Assembly: GCF_900199635.1 (NCBI RefSeq)
Contig: NZ_LT962687.1
Coordinates: 556,863 to 620,862 of the forward strand
From: Anaerotruncus massiliensis (ex Togo et al. 2026)
GTDB lineage: Bacteria; Bacillota; Clostridia; Oscillospirales; Ruminococcaceae
Length of the DNA: 64,000 nt
Direction: 5' to 3'
Below, in pieces: positions 31,969 through 39,142 of the stretch (position 1 is its first letter; each line of letters begins with the position of its first letter). Below the pieces are notes generated by a model. It worked only from the letters and a program-made list of their open reading frames with translations, was not told where the DNA came from and ran no database searches. Position numbers and translations under genes: made by a program.

Positions 31969-33095
31969 ACATTTTGCATATCGCGCCCTCCGTCCGCATC
32001 GGCGGGGTGGGGTCGCTGCTCGCCGGGCTGCTGCCCCGGCTCGACCGGGAGCGGTTTCGCTGCGAGGTGCTCGCGGAGGCGGACCCGGCGGGGCCGGGCG
32101 CGAACCGGCGTGCCCTCGAGGCGGCGGGGATTCCCGTCCGCCCCATCCCGCCGCGCGTGGGAGGCCTGCGGGAAAACCTGCGCGCCGTGGACGCGGCGCT
32201 CTTGGCGGGAAGCTACGACGCCGTCCACCTGCACCTCGAGGAGTGGTCCGCCCTCTACGCGTTTTTGGCGCGGCGGCGCGGGGTGCCGGCGCGCATCGTG
32301 CACGCCCACCTCGCGGGCGTCCGCCTGCCGTTCCGGTTTACCGCGCGGCGGCTTGCCCGCCCGGCGGCGCTGGCGCTTCTGCGCGGCTTCATGCGCCGCG
32401 AGGCCACCCACCGCGCCGCCTGCTCCGACGACGCGGGGCGCTGGCTCTTCGGGGACGCGCCGTTCACCATGCTTCCCAACGCGGTCGACACCGCGCGGTT
32501 CGGTTTTTCCGCCGACGCCCGGCGGCGGACGCGCGCGGCGCTGGGGCTCGGGGAGGCGTTCACTGTCGGCTGCGCCGCGCGCTTCGACCAGCAGAAGAAC
32601 CTGCCCTTCCTGCTCGCGCTCTTCGCGGAGCTGCGGCGGCGCGAACCGGACGCCCTGCTGCTGCTCGCGGGCGACGGGGAGGAGGGGCCCGCCCTGCGCG
32701 CCGAGGCCGGGCGGCTGGGGATCGCGGAGGCGGTGCGCTTTTTGGGCGCGCGGGAGGACGTGCCCGCGCTCCTTCAGGCGATGGACGCGTTCGCGCTGCC
32801 CACCCGGTACGAGGGCTTCGGCATCGCCCTGCTCGAGGCGCAGGCGGCGGGCCTGCCCTGCTTCGCCCCCGATGGCGCGGTGCCGCGCGAAGCGGCCGTC
32901 ACCGGGCTTTTGCGGCTCCTGCCGCCCGGGCTTTCCGCCGCCGGATGGGCGGGGGAAATTCTCGCCGCGAAGGGGCTCCCGAGAAGATGCCGCGCGGAAG
33001 AGGTCGAAGCCGCGGGCTGCGGCGCCGAAACGGCGGCGCGGCGGCTGGAAGCCCTCTATGAACGCTGCCGCGCGGAGAGGGGGCGGGGCCTTTGA
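31965..33095 (+). CDS. Glycosyltransferase family 4 (second)
   Basis: This 376-residue GT-B transferase has APSVRIGGVGSLLAGLLPRL (residues 7-26), VHLHLEEWSALYAFLARRRG (near 87) and VGCAARFDQQKNLPFLLALF (near 202). The donor site ALPTRYEGFGIALLEAQAAG lies near 280-299. The start is GTG at 31965, overlapping the previous stop. The third glycosyltransferase of the cluster, it fits a repeat unit of about four sugars including the primed one. Confidence 0.93.
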   Translation: MNILHIAPSVRIGGVGSLLAGLLPRLDRERFRCEVLAEADPAGPGANRRALEAAGIPVRPIPPRVGGLRENLRAVDAALLAGSYDAVHLHLEEWSALYAFLARRRGVPARIVHAHLAGVRLPFRFTARRLARPAALALLRGFMRREATHRAACSDDAGRWLFGDAPFTMLPNAVDTARFGFSADARRRTRAALGLGEAFTVGCAARFDQQKNLPFLLALFAELRRREPDALLLLAGDGEEGPALRAEAGRLGIAEAVRFLGAREDVPALLQAMDAFALPTRYEGFGIALLEAQAAGLPCFAPDGAVPREAAVTGLLRLLPPGLSAAGWAGEILAAKGLPRRCRAEEVEAAGCGAETAARRLEALYERCRAERGRGL

Positions 33096-34246
33096 GACTG
33101 CTTCAAAGCCGCGCCTACCTCTTCGTGACCTTCCTGCTCCTCTATAAGCCCGTCTGCGTCTCCGACCTGCCGGCGCTGGCGGCGCTCGACCGGGCATGGG
33201 ACGCGGCGCGCTACCTCGCGGTGGGGGCGGGGCTGCTCGTCTGGCTCATTTTCTACCGCAGCCTCTCCAAGTGGATGCTCGCCCTCGCCGCTTTCTGCGG
33301 CGCGCGCCTGCTGACCACCTGGTCCCGCCTCGGCAGCTTCGGTTCCACCCTGCCGATGATCGTCGTCAGCACCCTTTCGGCCGCCGCCATCACGGAAATG
33401 GCGGTCCGCACCGGCCGCCGGGCGTTCCTCGACGGCGCGTCCCTCGCGCTCGGGCTGCTCACGGCGGCGCACTTCGCGACGGTGCTCGCCTTTCCGGGCG
33501 GCATGTACGCGACGGCGGCCTACCGCGAAAACTATCTGCTCGGCTACGACAACGCCGCGCTCACCACCCTGCTGCCCGCCGTCTGCCTCGCCGCCCTGCG
33601 GGACTGCGAGCGGGGGCGGCGGCTGTCCGTCCGGACGGCGGCGGTCTGCGCCTGCGCGGCCGGGGCGGCCTGCCGGTCGTGGACGGTGACCTCCGCCGCC
33701 GTGACGCTGCTCTTCCTGCTGGCCGTGCTCCTCTCCGCCGCCGGGTGGAGGCCCCGCGTTGTAAACGCGGGGACGGCGCTCGCCGGGAACGCGCTGGTCT
33801 TCGCGGGGCTCGTCTGCTTTGGGGTGCAGGAGCGGTTTTCCCGCTTCCTCGAGCGGGCCCTCCACAAGGACGCGACCCTCTCGGGGCGCGCGTGGATTTG
33901 GGAGCGCGCGGGGGATGCCTTCGCGCGTTCCCCGCTGACCGGCGTGGGCCTGCCCGAGCCGGCGGAGGCCCGCGCCCTCATCGGCGCCACCCACGCGCAC
34001 AACTTCTACCTCGACCTTGCGTTCACCGGCGGGCTTGTCTGCGTGGCGGCGTTTTTCCTGCTGCTTTTCCTCTGCGCGCGGCGGCTGTGGCGCTTCCGGA
34101 AAACGCGCGCGGGCTTCCTGCTCACGGCGGCGTTCGGCTGCCTGCTGCTCGCCTTCCAGATGGAGCCCTACCGGTTTCACAACTTCCTGCTCTTTACCCT
34201 CTGCTTCTTTGCGGGGGAATTTTCCACGGGGGAGGCGGCGCCATGA
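33092..34246 (+). CDS. O-antigen ligase/polymerase-like membrane protein
   Basis: This 384-residue protein has about ten hydrophobic spans. The O-antigen ligase signature is in the second half: SGRAWIWERAGDAFARSPLT, then GVGLPEP, and THAHNFYLDLAFTGGL with the conserved His. As the only such gene in the cluster it is the likely repeat-unit polymerase (Wzy). The start is TTG at 33092, overlapping the previous stop by four bases. No Wzx-type flippase is encoded nearby. Confidence 0.88.
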   Translation: MRLLQSRAYLFVTFLLLYKPVCVSDLPALAALDRAWDAARYLAVGAGLLVWLIFYRSLSKWMLALAAFCGARLLTTWSRLGSFGSTLPMIVVSTLSAAAITEMAVRTGRRAFLDGASLALGLLTAAHFATVLAFPGGMYATAAYRENYLLGYDNAALTTLLPAVCLAALRDCERGRRLSVRTAAVCACAAGAACRSWTVTSAAVTLLFLLAVLLSAAGWRPRVVNAGTALAGNALVFAGLVCFGVQERFSRFLERALHKDATLSGRAWIWERAGDAFARSPLTGVGLPEPAEARALIGATHAHNFYLDLAFTGGLVCVAAFFLLLFLCARRLWRFRKTRAGFLLTAAFGCLLLAFQMEPYRFHNFLLFTLCFFAGEFSTGEAAP

Positions 34247-35400
34247 AGCCGCTCGCGGTCGCCTCCTGCTGGCAGGTCCCAAACTACGGGAGCGTCCTGC
34301 AGGCGTACGCCACGCAGGCGGCGCTGGACAGTCTCGGCGTGCCGAACGAGACGCTCTGGTACGAACCGGAACGGAGCCTGCCCGAAAGGCTCCGCCGCCT
34401 CCGGCTCGATCCGGCCCGCGTCGGGCGCAGGCTCGCCCGCGCGGCGGATTCGGCGCGCGAAGCGCGCCTCGGCCACGGGGCGGCCGCGGGCCGCGCGGCG
34501 CGCGCGGAGGCGCTCGGGAAATTCGCGCGGGAATATCTGCGCCTCTCCCCCCGCCTTTGCGGCAGGGCGGCGCTCGAGGGGGCCGTGCCCGGCTACGGAG
34601 CGTTCCTCTCGGGCAGCGACCAGCTCTGGCACCCCGCCAACTACCCGGACGGCTTTTATACGCTCGATTTCGTCCCGGAGGAGGTCCCGAAGCTCGCCTG
34701 GGCGGCGAGCTTCGGGGTGGGCCGCCTCTCTGTCCGCCAGCGGCGGACAGCCGCCCGGTTCCTCCGCCGGTTCGACTGGATTTCCGCGCGGGAGGAGTCG
34801 GGCCGCGCGCTGATCGGAGAGCTGTCCGGGCGGGAGATCCCGCTCGCCGCCGACCCGGTCCTGCTCCTGCCGCCCGGGGAATGGCGCGCGCTCGAAAAAC
34901 CCGCGCTGCTCCCCGTGGGCGGCTATCTGCTCTGTTATTTTCTCGGCCGAAACCCCGCCCACCGGGAGTTTGCCGCCCGTCTGCGGGAGGCGTCCGGCCT
35001 GCCCGTCGCGGCGCTTCCCCACCTCGACGGGGCCGTCTCAGCCGACCGCGGTTACGCGGACATCCCGCTTTACGGGCTTTCGCCCGGGGAGTTTCTGTCC
35101 CTCGTCGACGGCGCGGCCTGCGTGCTCACCGACTCCTACCACTGCACGGCGTTTTCCGCCCTCCTCGGCACGCGCTTTTACCTGTTTGACCGCTTTTTGT
35201 CCGGCGCGCGCGGCTCCACCAACACCCGGCTGGACACGCTGCTTCCCCTGCTCGGTCTGGAGGACCGGCGGATTTCGTCCGGCGCTTTTGCCGCCGGGCC
35301 GCCCGGGCCGCTGCCGGCCGGGACCCCGGCGCGGCTGGAAGCCCTGCGGGAAAGGTCGCTGGAGCTGCTGCGCGGCGCGCTCGAAGGGGCGGGCATGTGA
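34243..35400 (+). CDS. Polysaccharide pyruvyl transferase family protein
   Basis: This 385-residue protein of the pyruvyl transferase (CsaB/EpsI-like) family has NYGSVLQAYATQAAL (near 14-28), FLSGSDQLWHPA (near 124), SAREESGRALIGEL (near 182), and TDSYHCTAFSALLGTRFYLF (near 290-309). It would add a pyruvate ketal, giving the polymer negative charge. The ATG overlaps the polymerase stop (ATGA). It is the last gene of the coupled run. Confidence 0.92.
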   Translation: MKPLAVASCWQVPNYGSVLQAYATQAALDSLGVPNETLWYEPERSLPERLRRLRLDPARVGRRLARAADSAREARLGHGAAAGRAARAEALGKFAREYLRLSPRLCGRAALEGAVPGYGAFLSGSDQLWHPANYPDGFYTLDFVPEEVPKLAWAASFGVGRLSVRQRRTAARFLRRFDWISAREESGRALIGELSGREIPLAADPVLLLPPGEWRALEKPALLPVGGYLLCYFLGRNPAHREFAARLREASGLPVAALPHLDGAVSADRGYADIPLYGLSPGEFLSLVDGAACVLTDSYHCTAFSALLGTRFYLFDRFLSGARGSTNTRLDTLLPLLGLEDRRISSGAFAAGPPGPLPAGTPARLEALRERSLELLRGALEGAGM

Positions 35401-35513
35401 AAGAAGATTGACGAACGGGCGGGAATCGAATATGATGGGAACAGGACCTGTGGAAAAATAAACCGCGCGCTTCGGCGCAAACTAAGACGGAATAACGGCA
35501 AGGAGCGATGAAG

Positions 35514-36386
35514 ATGAAAATCCGCAAGGCAGTGATTCCGGCCGCGGGGCTGGGGACGAGGGTGCTTCCGGCGACGAAGGCGATGCCCAAGGAGATGCTG
35601 GCGATCGTGGACAAGCCCGCGATCCAGTATATCGTGGAGGAGGCCGCCAAAAGCGGCATCGAGGACATCTGCATCATCCTCAGCCGGGGCAAGCACGTGG
35701 TGGAGGACCACTTCGACCGCTCCCCCGAGCTGGAGGACCACCTGCTCAAAAAGGGCAAGCGGGAGGTCTACGACGAGGTGGTGGGCATCTCCCAGCTCGC
35801 AAACATCACCTATGTGCGCCAGCAGGAGGCCAAGGGGCTGGGCAGCGCGGTGCTCTGCGCGAAGCCGTTCGTGGGGGAGGAGCCGTTCGCGGTGCTCTAT
35901 GGAGACGACGTCATCATGGGGAAGGACCCCGTCTGCCGCCAGCTGATCGAGCAGTACGAGCGCCACGGGCTCGGCTGCCTCGGCATGAAGGAGGTGCCCT
36001 TCGACCAGGTGACGCGCTACTCCTCCCTCAAGGTGGACCCGCTCAGCGGGAACGTCTACCGGGTGAGCGACATGGTCGAAAAACCGCAGACCCCCGAGCA
36101 GGCGTTCTCCAACTTTTCCATCCTCGGGCGCTGCATCCTGCCGCCCGGCATCTTTCAGATCCTCGAGTCGCTGCCGGTGGGCGCGGGCGGGGAATACCAG
36201 CTCACCGACGCGATGAAGGTGCTCGCGCGGGAGGAGGGGATGATCGGCGTGGATTTCGTCGGCACCCGGTACGACATGGGCAACAAGCTGGGCATCATGC
36301 AGGCGGCGGTCGAGACGGCGGTGAACCACCCCGAGATCGGCCGGGAATTCCGGGACTACCTGCGCGAATTCGTCCGCACGCTGTAA
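35514..36386 (+). CDS. galU: UTP-glucose-1-phosphate uridylyltransferase
   Basis: This 290-residue GalU has the nucleotide-binding start IPAAGLGTRVLPATKAMPKE (about residues 7-27). DKPAIQYIVEEA, then AVLYGDDVIMG (near 124) and EKPQTPEQA (near 188) are typical of bacterial GalU. It makes UDP-glucose for polysaccharide synthesis. The ATG at 35514 lies 8 bases after AAGGAG, better placed than the ATG two codons earlier. It is separated from the coupled cluster by 113 bp but is probably in the same functional unit. Confidence 0.95.
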   Translation: MKIRKAVIPAAGLGTRVLPATKAMPKEMLAIVDKPAIQYIVEEAAKSGIEDICIILSRGKHVVEDHFDRSPELEDHLLKKGKREVYDEVVGISQLANITYVRQQEAKGLGSAVLCAKPFVGEEPFAVLYGDDVIMGKDPVCRQLIEQYERHGLGCLGMKEVPFDQVTRYSSLKVDPLSGNVYRVSDMVEKPQTPEQAFSNFSILGRCILPPGIFQILESLPVGAGGEYQLTDAMKVLAREEGMIGVDFVGTRYDMGNKLGIMQAAVETAVNHPEIGREFRDYLREFVRTL

Positions 36387-36394
36387 AAGGGCAA

Positions 36395-36424
36395 AAAAAG
36401 AACCGCCGGAAGGCGGTTCTTTTT
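36395..36424 (+). terminator. Terminator after galU
   Basis: AAAAAGAACCGCC pairs with GGCGGTTCTTTTT across GGAA. It can also serve the facing GNAT gene. Confidence 0.92.
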
Positions 36425-36438
36425 CATTGGTTTTCCTT

Positions 36439-37083
36439 TCACGCGGCCGCATGGCCCGGACGGACCATGCAGAACTGCTTGAGGGAAAAGTGCTTCTGAA
36501 CGACCTCGAAGAGGCGGAAGCCGTAGTGCTCATACATTTTGACGTTCTTCTCGTTGTGGGTCTCGAGCGAAACGAGCAGGTCGTTTTCGTCGGCGTAATC
36601 CTGGATGGCGCGCATCAGTCTGGTTGCGACGCCCCTGCCGCGCATCGACGGGCGCACCGCGAAGTAGACGACGTGCATACGGCGGTCGGAACCGATGTCG
36701 CCGGTCCACACCGAGTTGAGGTAATCCTTGCCTTTGAGGAAGTTCCAGAAGGTCCGCAGCGAATGGTCGTCGCGGATGAGGCACGCGCCCGTCTTGAGCG
36801 CGTAGTACAGCTCGATGGCGTAGTATTTGAGCGGGTTATAGGGCTCGGTTTCGTCCGAGACCACGATGATGCCGTTTAGATCGGCGCTGTCGGCGTACAC
36901 CTCGCAATTTTCAAACAGTTCGTCCAGGTCGCAGCTAAAAAGTTCCGGCAGAAGTTTTTGGCGTTTGTCCTTTTGCGGGATCAGTTGCAGGTAAAGAGGA
37001 TCCTTCGCGAAGCACTCGGTCAAAAGCTGGTTCAGCTTCGGCGCGTCCTCTTTTTCCACGCGGTATAATCGGTCGGTTTTCAA
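36439..37083 (-). CDS. GNAT-family N-acetyltransferase
   Basis: This 214-residue protein has a GNAT acetyl-CoA-binding motif, VRPSMRGRGVATRLMRAI (near 145-162), preceded by the beta strand VVYFAV and followed by LETHNEKNVKMYEHYGFRLF. The N-terminal half is family-like with no substrate clue. The start at 37083 has AAAGGTGAG upstream. It is monocistronic with a leader of about 120 nt. Protein or small-molecule acetylation is all that can be said. Confidence 0.88.
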   Translation of the reverse strand: MKTDRLYRVEKEDAPKLNQLLTECFAKDPLYLQLIPQKDKRQKLLPELFSCDLDELFENCEVYADSADLNGIIVVSDETEPYNPLKYYAIELYYALKTGACLIRDDHSLRTFWNFLKGKDYLNSVWTGDIGSDRRMHVVYFAVRPSMRGRGVATRLMRAIQDYADENDLLVSLETHNEKNVKMYEHYGFRLFEVVQKHFSLKQFCMVRPGHAAA

Positions 37084-37431
37084 GATTCACTCACCTTTAA
37101 ATTTTGTTGATTGGTACAAATAGGCACAACATATTTTGGTGAGTATGGCTAGGTCATAGTTCCACCCCTAAGCGTTTTGTTTGCCGGATGGAACTGCGTC
37201 CCTGGATGTTCTGATTATAGCACTTTGCACAAGGAACCCGCAAACGGATTGTGGCGCGCGGGAGCGTCCTAAGCCGCGCCGGGGCGCGGCCTCGGCCCCC
37301 GGGAAGGGTGCGGTCTCTGTTTTTCACGCGATTTCTCGCGGTTTCTCCGGCGCGCGCGTCGGGACCGGCGTGGGTTGGGCCGGTGAGGTTCCGTCCGTTT
37401 GGCGGCGGAATTTCGCCTCGCCCGCCGCCCG
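37084..37431 (-). promoter_or_regulatory. Promoter and leader of the GNAT gene; remainder empty
   Basis: On the minus strand TTGCGG (37243-37238) and a perfect TATAAT (37219-37214) are spaced by 18 bases, giving a leader of roughly 120 nt before the GNAT start. The leader contains an imperfect hairpin, with GTTCCA near 37185-37190 pairing with TGGAAC near 37159-37164. It matches no riboswitch class I recognise. Between 37245 and 37431 the sequence is GC-rich with no gene seen. Confidence 0.5.
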
Positions 37432-38199
37432 TCAGTCGAGCTGGTAGACGCTGCGCGCGTTCTGGCAGGTGATGTCGAGCAGCTCCTGCGCGGAGATCCC
37501 CTTGATCGCGGCGAGCCGCTCGGCGGTGTGGGGAATGAGCGACGAGTCGCACCGCCTGCCGCGGAAGGGCTCGGGGGTCATGTAGGGGCAGTCGGTCTCG
37601 ACGAGCAGCCGGTCGAGCGGCACGGCGGCGGCCGCCTCGGCGGGCTTTTTCGCGTTTTTGAAGGTGACCGCCCCGCCGAACGCGAGATACATGCCGAGCT
37701 TCAAAATCTCCCCTGCCATCTCCGCGCTGCCCGAGAAGCAGTGCAGGATCCCCCTGGGGCGGTATTTCCTCAGCAGCGCGAGGGTGTCGGCGTGCGCCTC
37801 CCGGTCGTGGATGATGACCGGCATACCGAGGTCGTTGGCCAGTCCGAGCTGCGCCTCGAAGACCTGCTGCTGCACGTCGCGCGGAGAGAAATCGTAGTGG
37901 TAGTCGAGCCCGATCTCCCCGACCGCGACGACCTTGGGGTCGCGCGCGTAACCGGCGATGGCGTCGAGGTCGCCCGGCGCGAAGGAGCCCGCCTCGTGCG
38001 GGTGCACCCCCGCCGCGCAGTAGAAATAATCATACGCGCGGGCGAGCGCGAGCCCGGAGGCGGAGGTTTTCATGTCGCTCGCGGCGTTGACCACCGCGAC
38101 GACTCCCTTGGCGGGCAGCGCATCGAGCAGCGCTTCGCGGTCCCCGTCGAACCGCTCGTCGTCGTAGTGGGCGTGGGTATCGAAGATATTCTGGTACAT
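37432..38199 (-). CDS. tatD: TatD-family metal-dependent hydrolase
   Basis: This 255-residue TIM-barrel deoxyribonuclease/hydrolase shows FDTHAHYDD (metal His pair at residues 9 and 11), GVHPHEA, VGEIGLDYHYD (Glu ligand), PVIIHDREAH, LHCFSGS and LLVETDCPYMTPEPFRGRRC (Asp ligand). TatD enzymes act as 3'-5' exonucleases in repair and DNA turnover. The ATG at 38199 follows GAGGTG; an upstream GTG is less well placed. In Clostridia tatD is often beside metG. Here an unrelated divergent gene sits between them. Confidence 0.94.
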   Translation of the reverse strand: MYQNIFDTHAHYDDERFDGDREALLDALPAKGVVAVVNAASDMKTSASGLALARAYDYFYCAAGVHPHEAGSFAPGDLDAIAGYARDPKVVAVGEIGLDYHYDFSPRDVQQQVFEAQLGLANDLGMPVIIHDREAHADTLALLRKYRPRGILHCFSGSAEMAGEILKLGMYLAFGGAVTFKNAKKPAEAAAAVPLDRLLVETDCPYMTPEPFRGRRCDSSLIPHTAERLAAIKGISAQELLDITCQNARSVYQLD

Positions 38200-38224
38200 G
38201 GCGCACCTCACAGAAAAAATATAC

Positions 38225-38266
38225 TACTACGAAATACTTGACTAATAAAAAATATCGTAGTATAGT
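38225..38266 (+). promoter_or_regulatory. Promoter with flanking inverted repeat
   Basis: TTGACT (38238-38243) and TATAGT (38261-38266) have exactly 17-bp spacing. The inverted pair TACTACGA (38225-38232) and TCGTAGTA (38255-38262) straddles the promoter and overlaps the -10, as expected for a repressor operator. It serves the gene at 38288, and the protein encoded there could be the autoregulator. Confidence 0.7.
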
Positions 38267-38287
38267 GAAAGCGAAGGGGGGATTCCA

Positions 38288-38878
38288 TTGAAGCTGATCG
38301 ACGTCTATCTCGGCAGGCATGGGAAAAAGCGATACGACGTCTTCAAGGAGACGGGGCTCAGCCAGCAGACGCTCGCGAGCGCCAACGGGAAACCCGCCGC
38401 GGCGCTGACCGGAAGGATCCTCCAGGCGATCGGCCGGACGGTCGGGGAGACGCCGGGGCGCGTGCTGGATGAAATGCTGATGATCGAACAGGAGGGGCTT
38501 GTGATGACCGTGACGACCAAGGAAGAACTGCTCGAGGCGCTCAAGCGCGCCGCCGACCGCATCGACGTGCAGGGCGGTCTGCGCACCGAGGTCCTCCGGC
38601 TTGCGAAGAAGAACTTTATGGCCTCCTATACCGGCGTGACGCCGGGGTCGATCTACATGATGGAGCCGGGAACGCCCTACGTGCAGATCGTGGAAAACGC
38701 GATCAAGCGGGCGGTATGGTTCTTCATGGGCGTGGACGAGGAGGAGAAGGCGAACCTCGAAATCTCCGAGCGGATGCGCCTTTATAACCTGCACGTCGAG
38801 GAGCTTCCGGACGGACACACCGGGATCCGGCTGGTGCAGCGCCAGCTCGAGTACCTCGACGGGAAGGGGAACCTCTGA
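38288..38878 (+). CDS. Unknown protein with HTH-like N-terminus
   Basis: This 196-residue protein is not recognised. The first 65 residues are short helices resembling a small DNA-binding domain (YDVFKETGLSQQTLASANGK, then a helix ending RVLDEML). The middle has a TKEELLEALKRAADRIDVQG helix, and the C-terminal half looks alpha/beta, with PGSIYMMEPGTPYVQIVENA. The start is TTG at 38288, about 7 bases after an AAGGGGGG-rich site. It has its own promoter and a strong terminator. Function unknown; possibly a self-regulating regulator. Confidence 0.7.
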   Translation: MKLIDVYLGRHGKKRYDVFKETGLSQQTLASANGKPAAALTGRILQAIGRTVGETPGRVLDEMLMIEQEGLVMTVTTKEELLEALKRAADRIDVQGGLRTEVLRLAKKNFMASYTGVTPGSIYMMEPGTPYVQIVENAIKRAVWFFMGVDEEEKANLEISERMRLYNLHVEELPDGHTGIRLVQRQLEYLDGKGNL

Positions 38879-38882
38879 AAAG

Positions 38883-38930
38883 GACGGCTGATGCAAAGAC
38901 CCTTTGCATCAGCCGTCATTCTTTTTTTCT
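38883..38930 (+). terminator. Terminator after the HTH-like gene
   Basis: A perfect 16-bp stem (38883-38898 with 38902-38917) on a 3-base loop is followed by a T run at 38922-38928. Confidence 0.92.
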
Positions 38931-39142
38931 TGAAAAAAGAACCAAAAAATCGCTTCTCAGGATGGGGTGTTCCGCGCCTGCGGGCGCGTCAAGGGGCTCC
39001 GCCCCTTGACCCCGCCGCCTTTTTGGAAAAGGCGGGCGAAAACTTTGCTTCACGGGGCGCGTGGGCAGCGGAGGGCGGCGCCTCGCCTGAACCAAAAGTT
39101 TTGAAGGGGTCCAGGGGAACCTTTTTCAAAAGTTTCCCCTGG
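38931..39142. repeat. GC-rich intergenic repeat (AACCAAAAG-TTTTGAAGGGG family)
   Basis: This 210-bp gap holds no gene. It contains nested inverted repeats: TCAAGGGGC-TCC-GCCCCTTGA near 38989-39009, and CAGGGGAAC with GTTTCCCCTG near 39111-39141. The segment CTGAACCAAAAGTTTTGAAG (39089-39108) also recurs, with T to C changes, at about 52777 and 52934. It is one copy of a dispersed intergenic repeat family. Confidence 0.75.

Noticed and set aside
33196-34242. Extension of the pyruvyl transferase frame back to 33196
   Set aside because: It overlaps the membrane polymerase gene out of frame and has no family similarity; the ATG at 34243 overlaps the previous stop as elsewhere in the operon.
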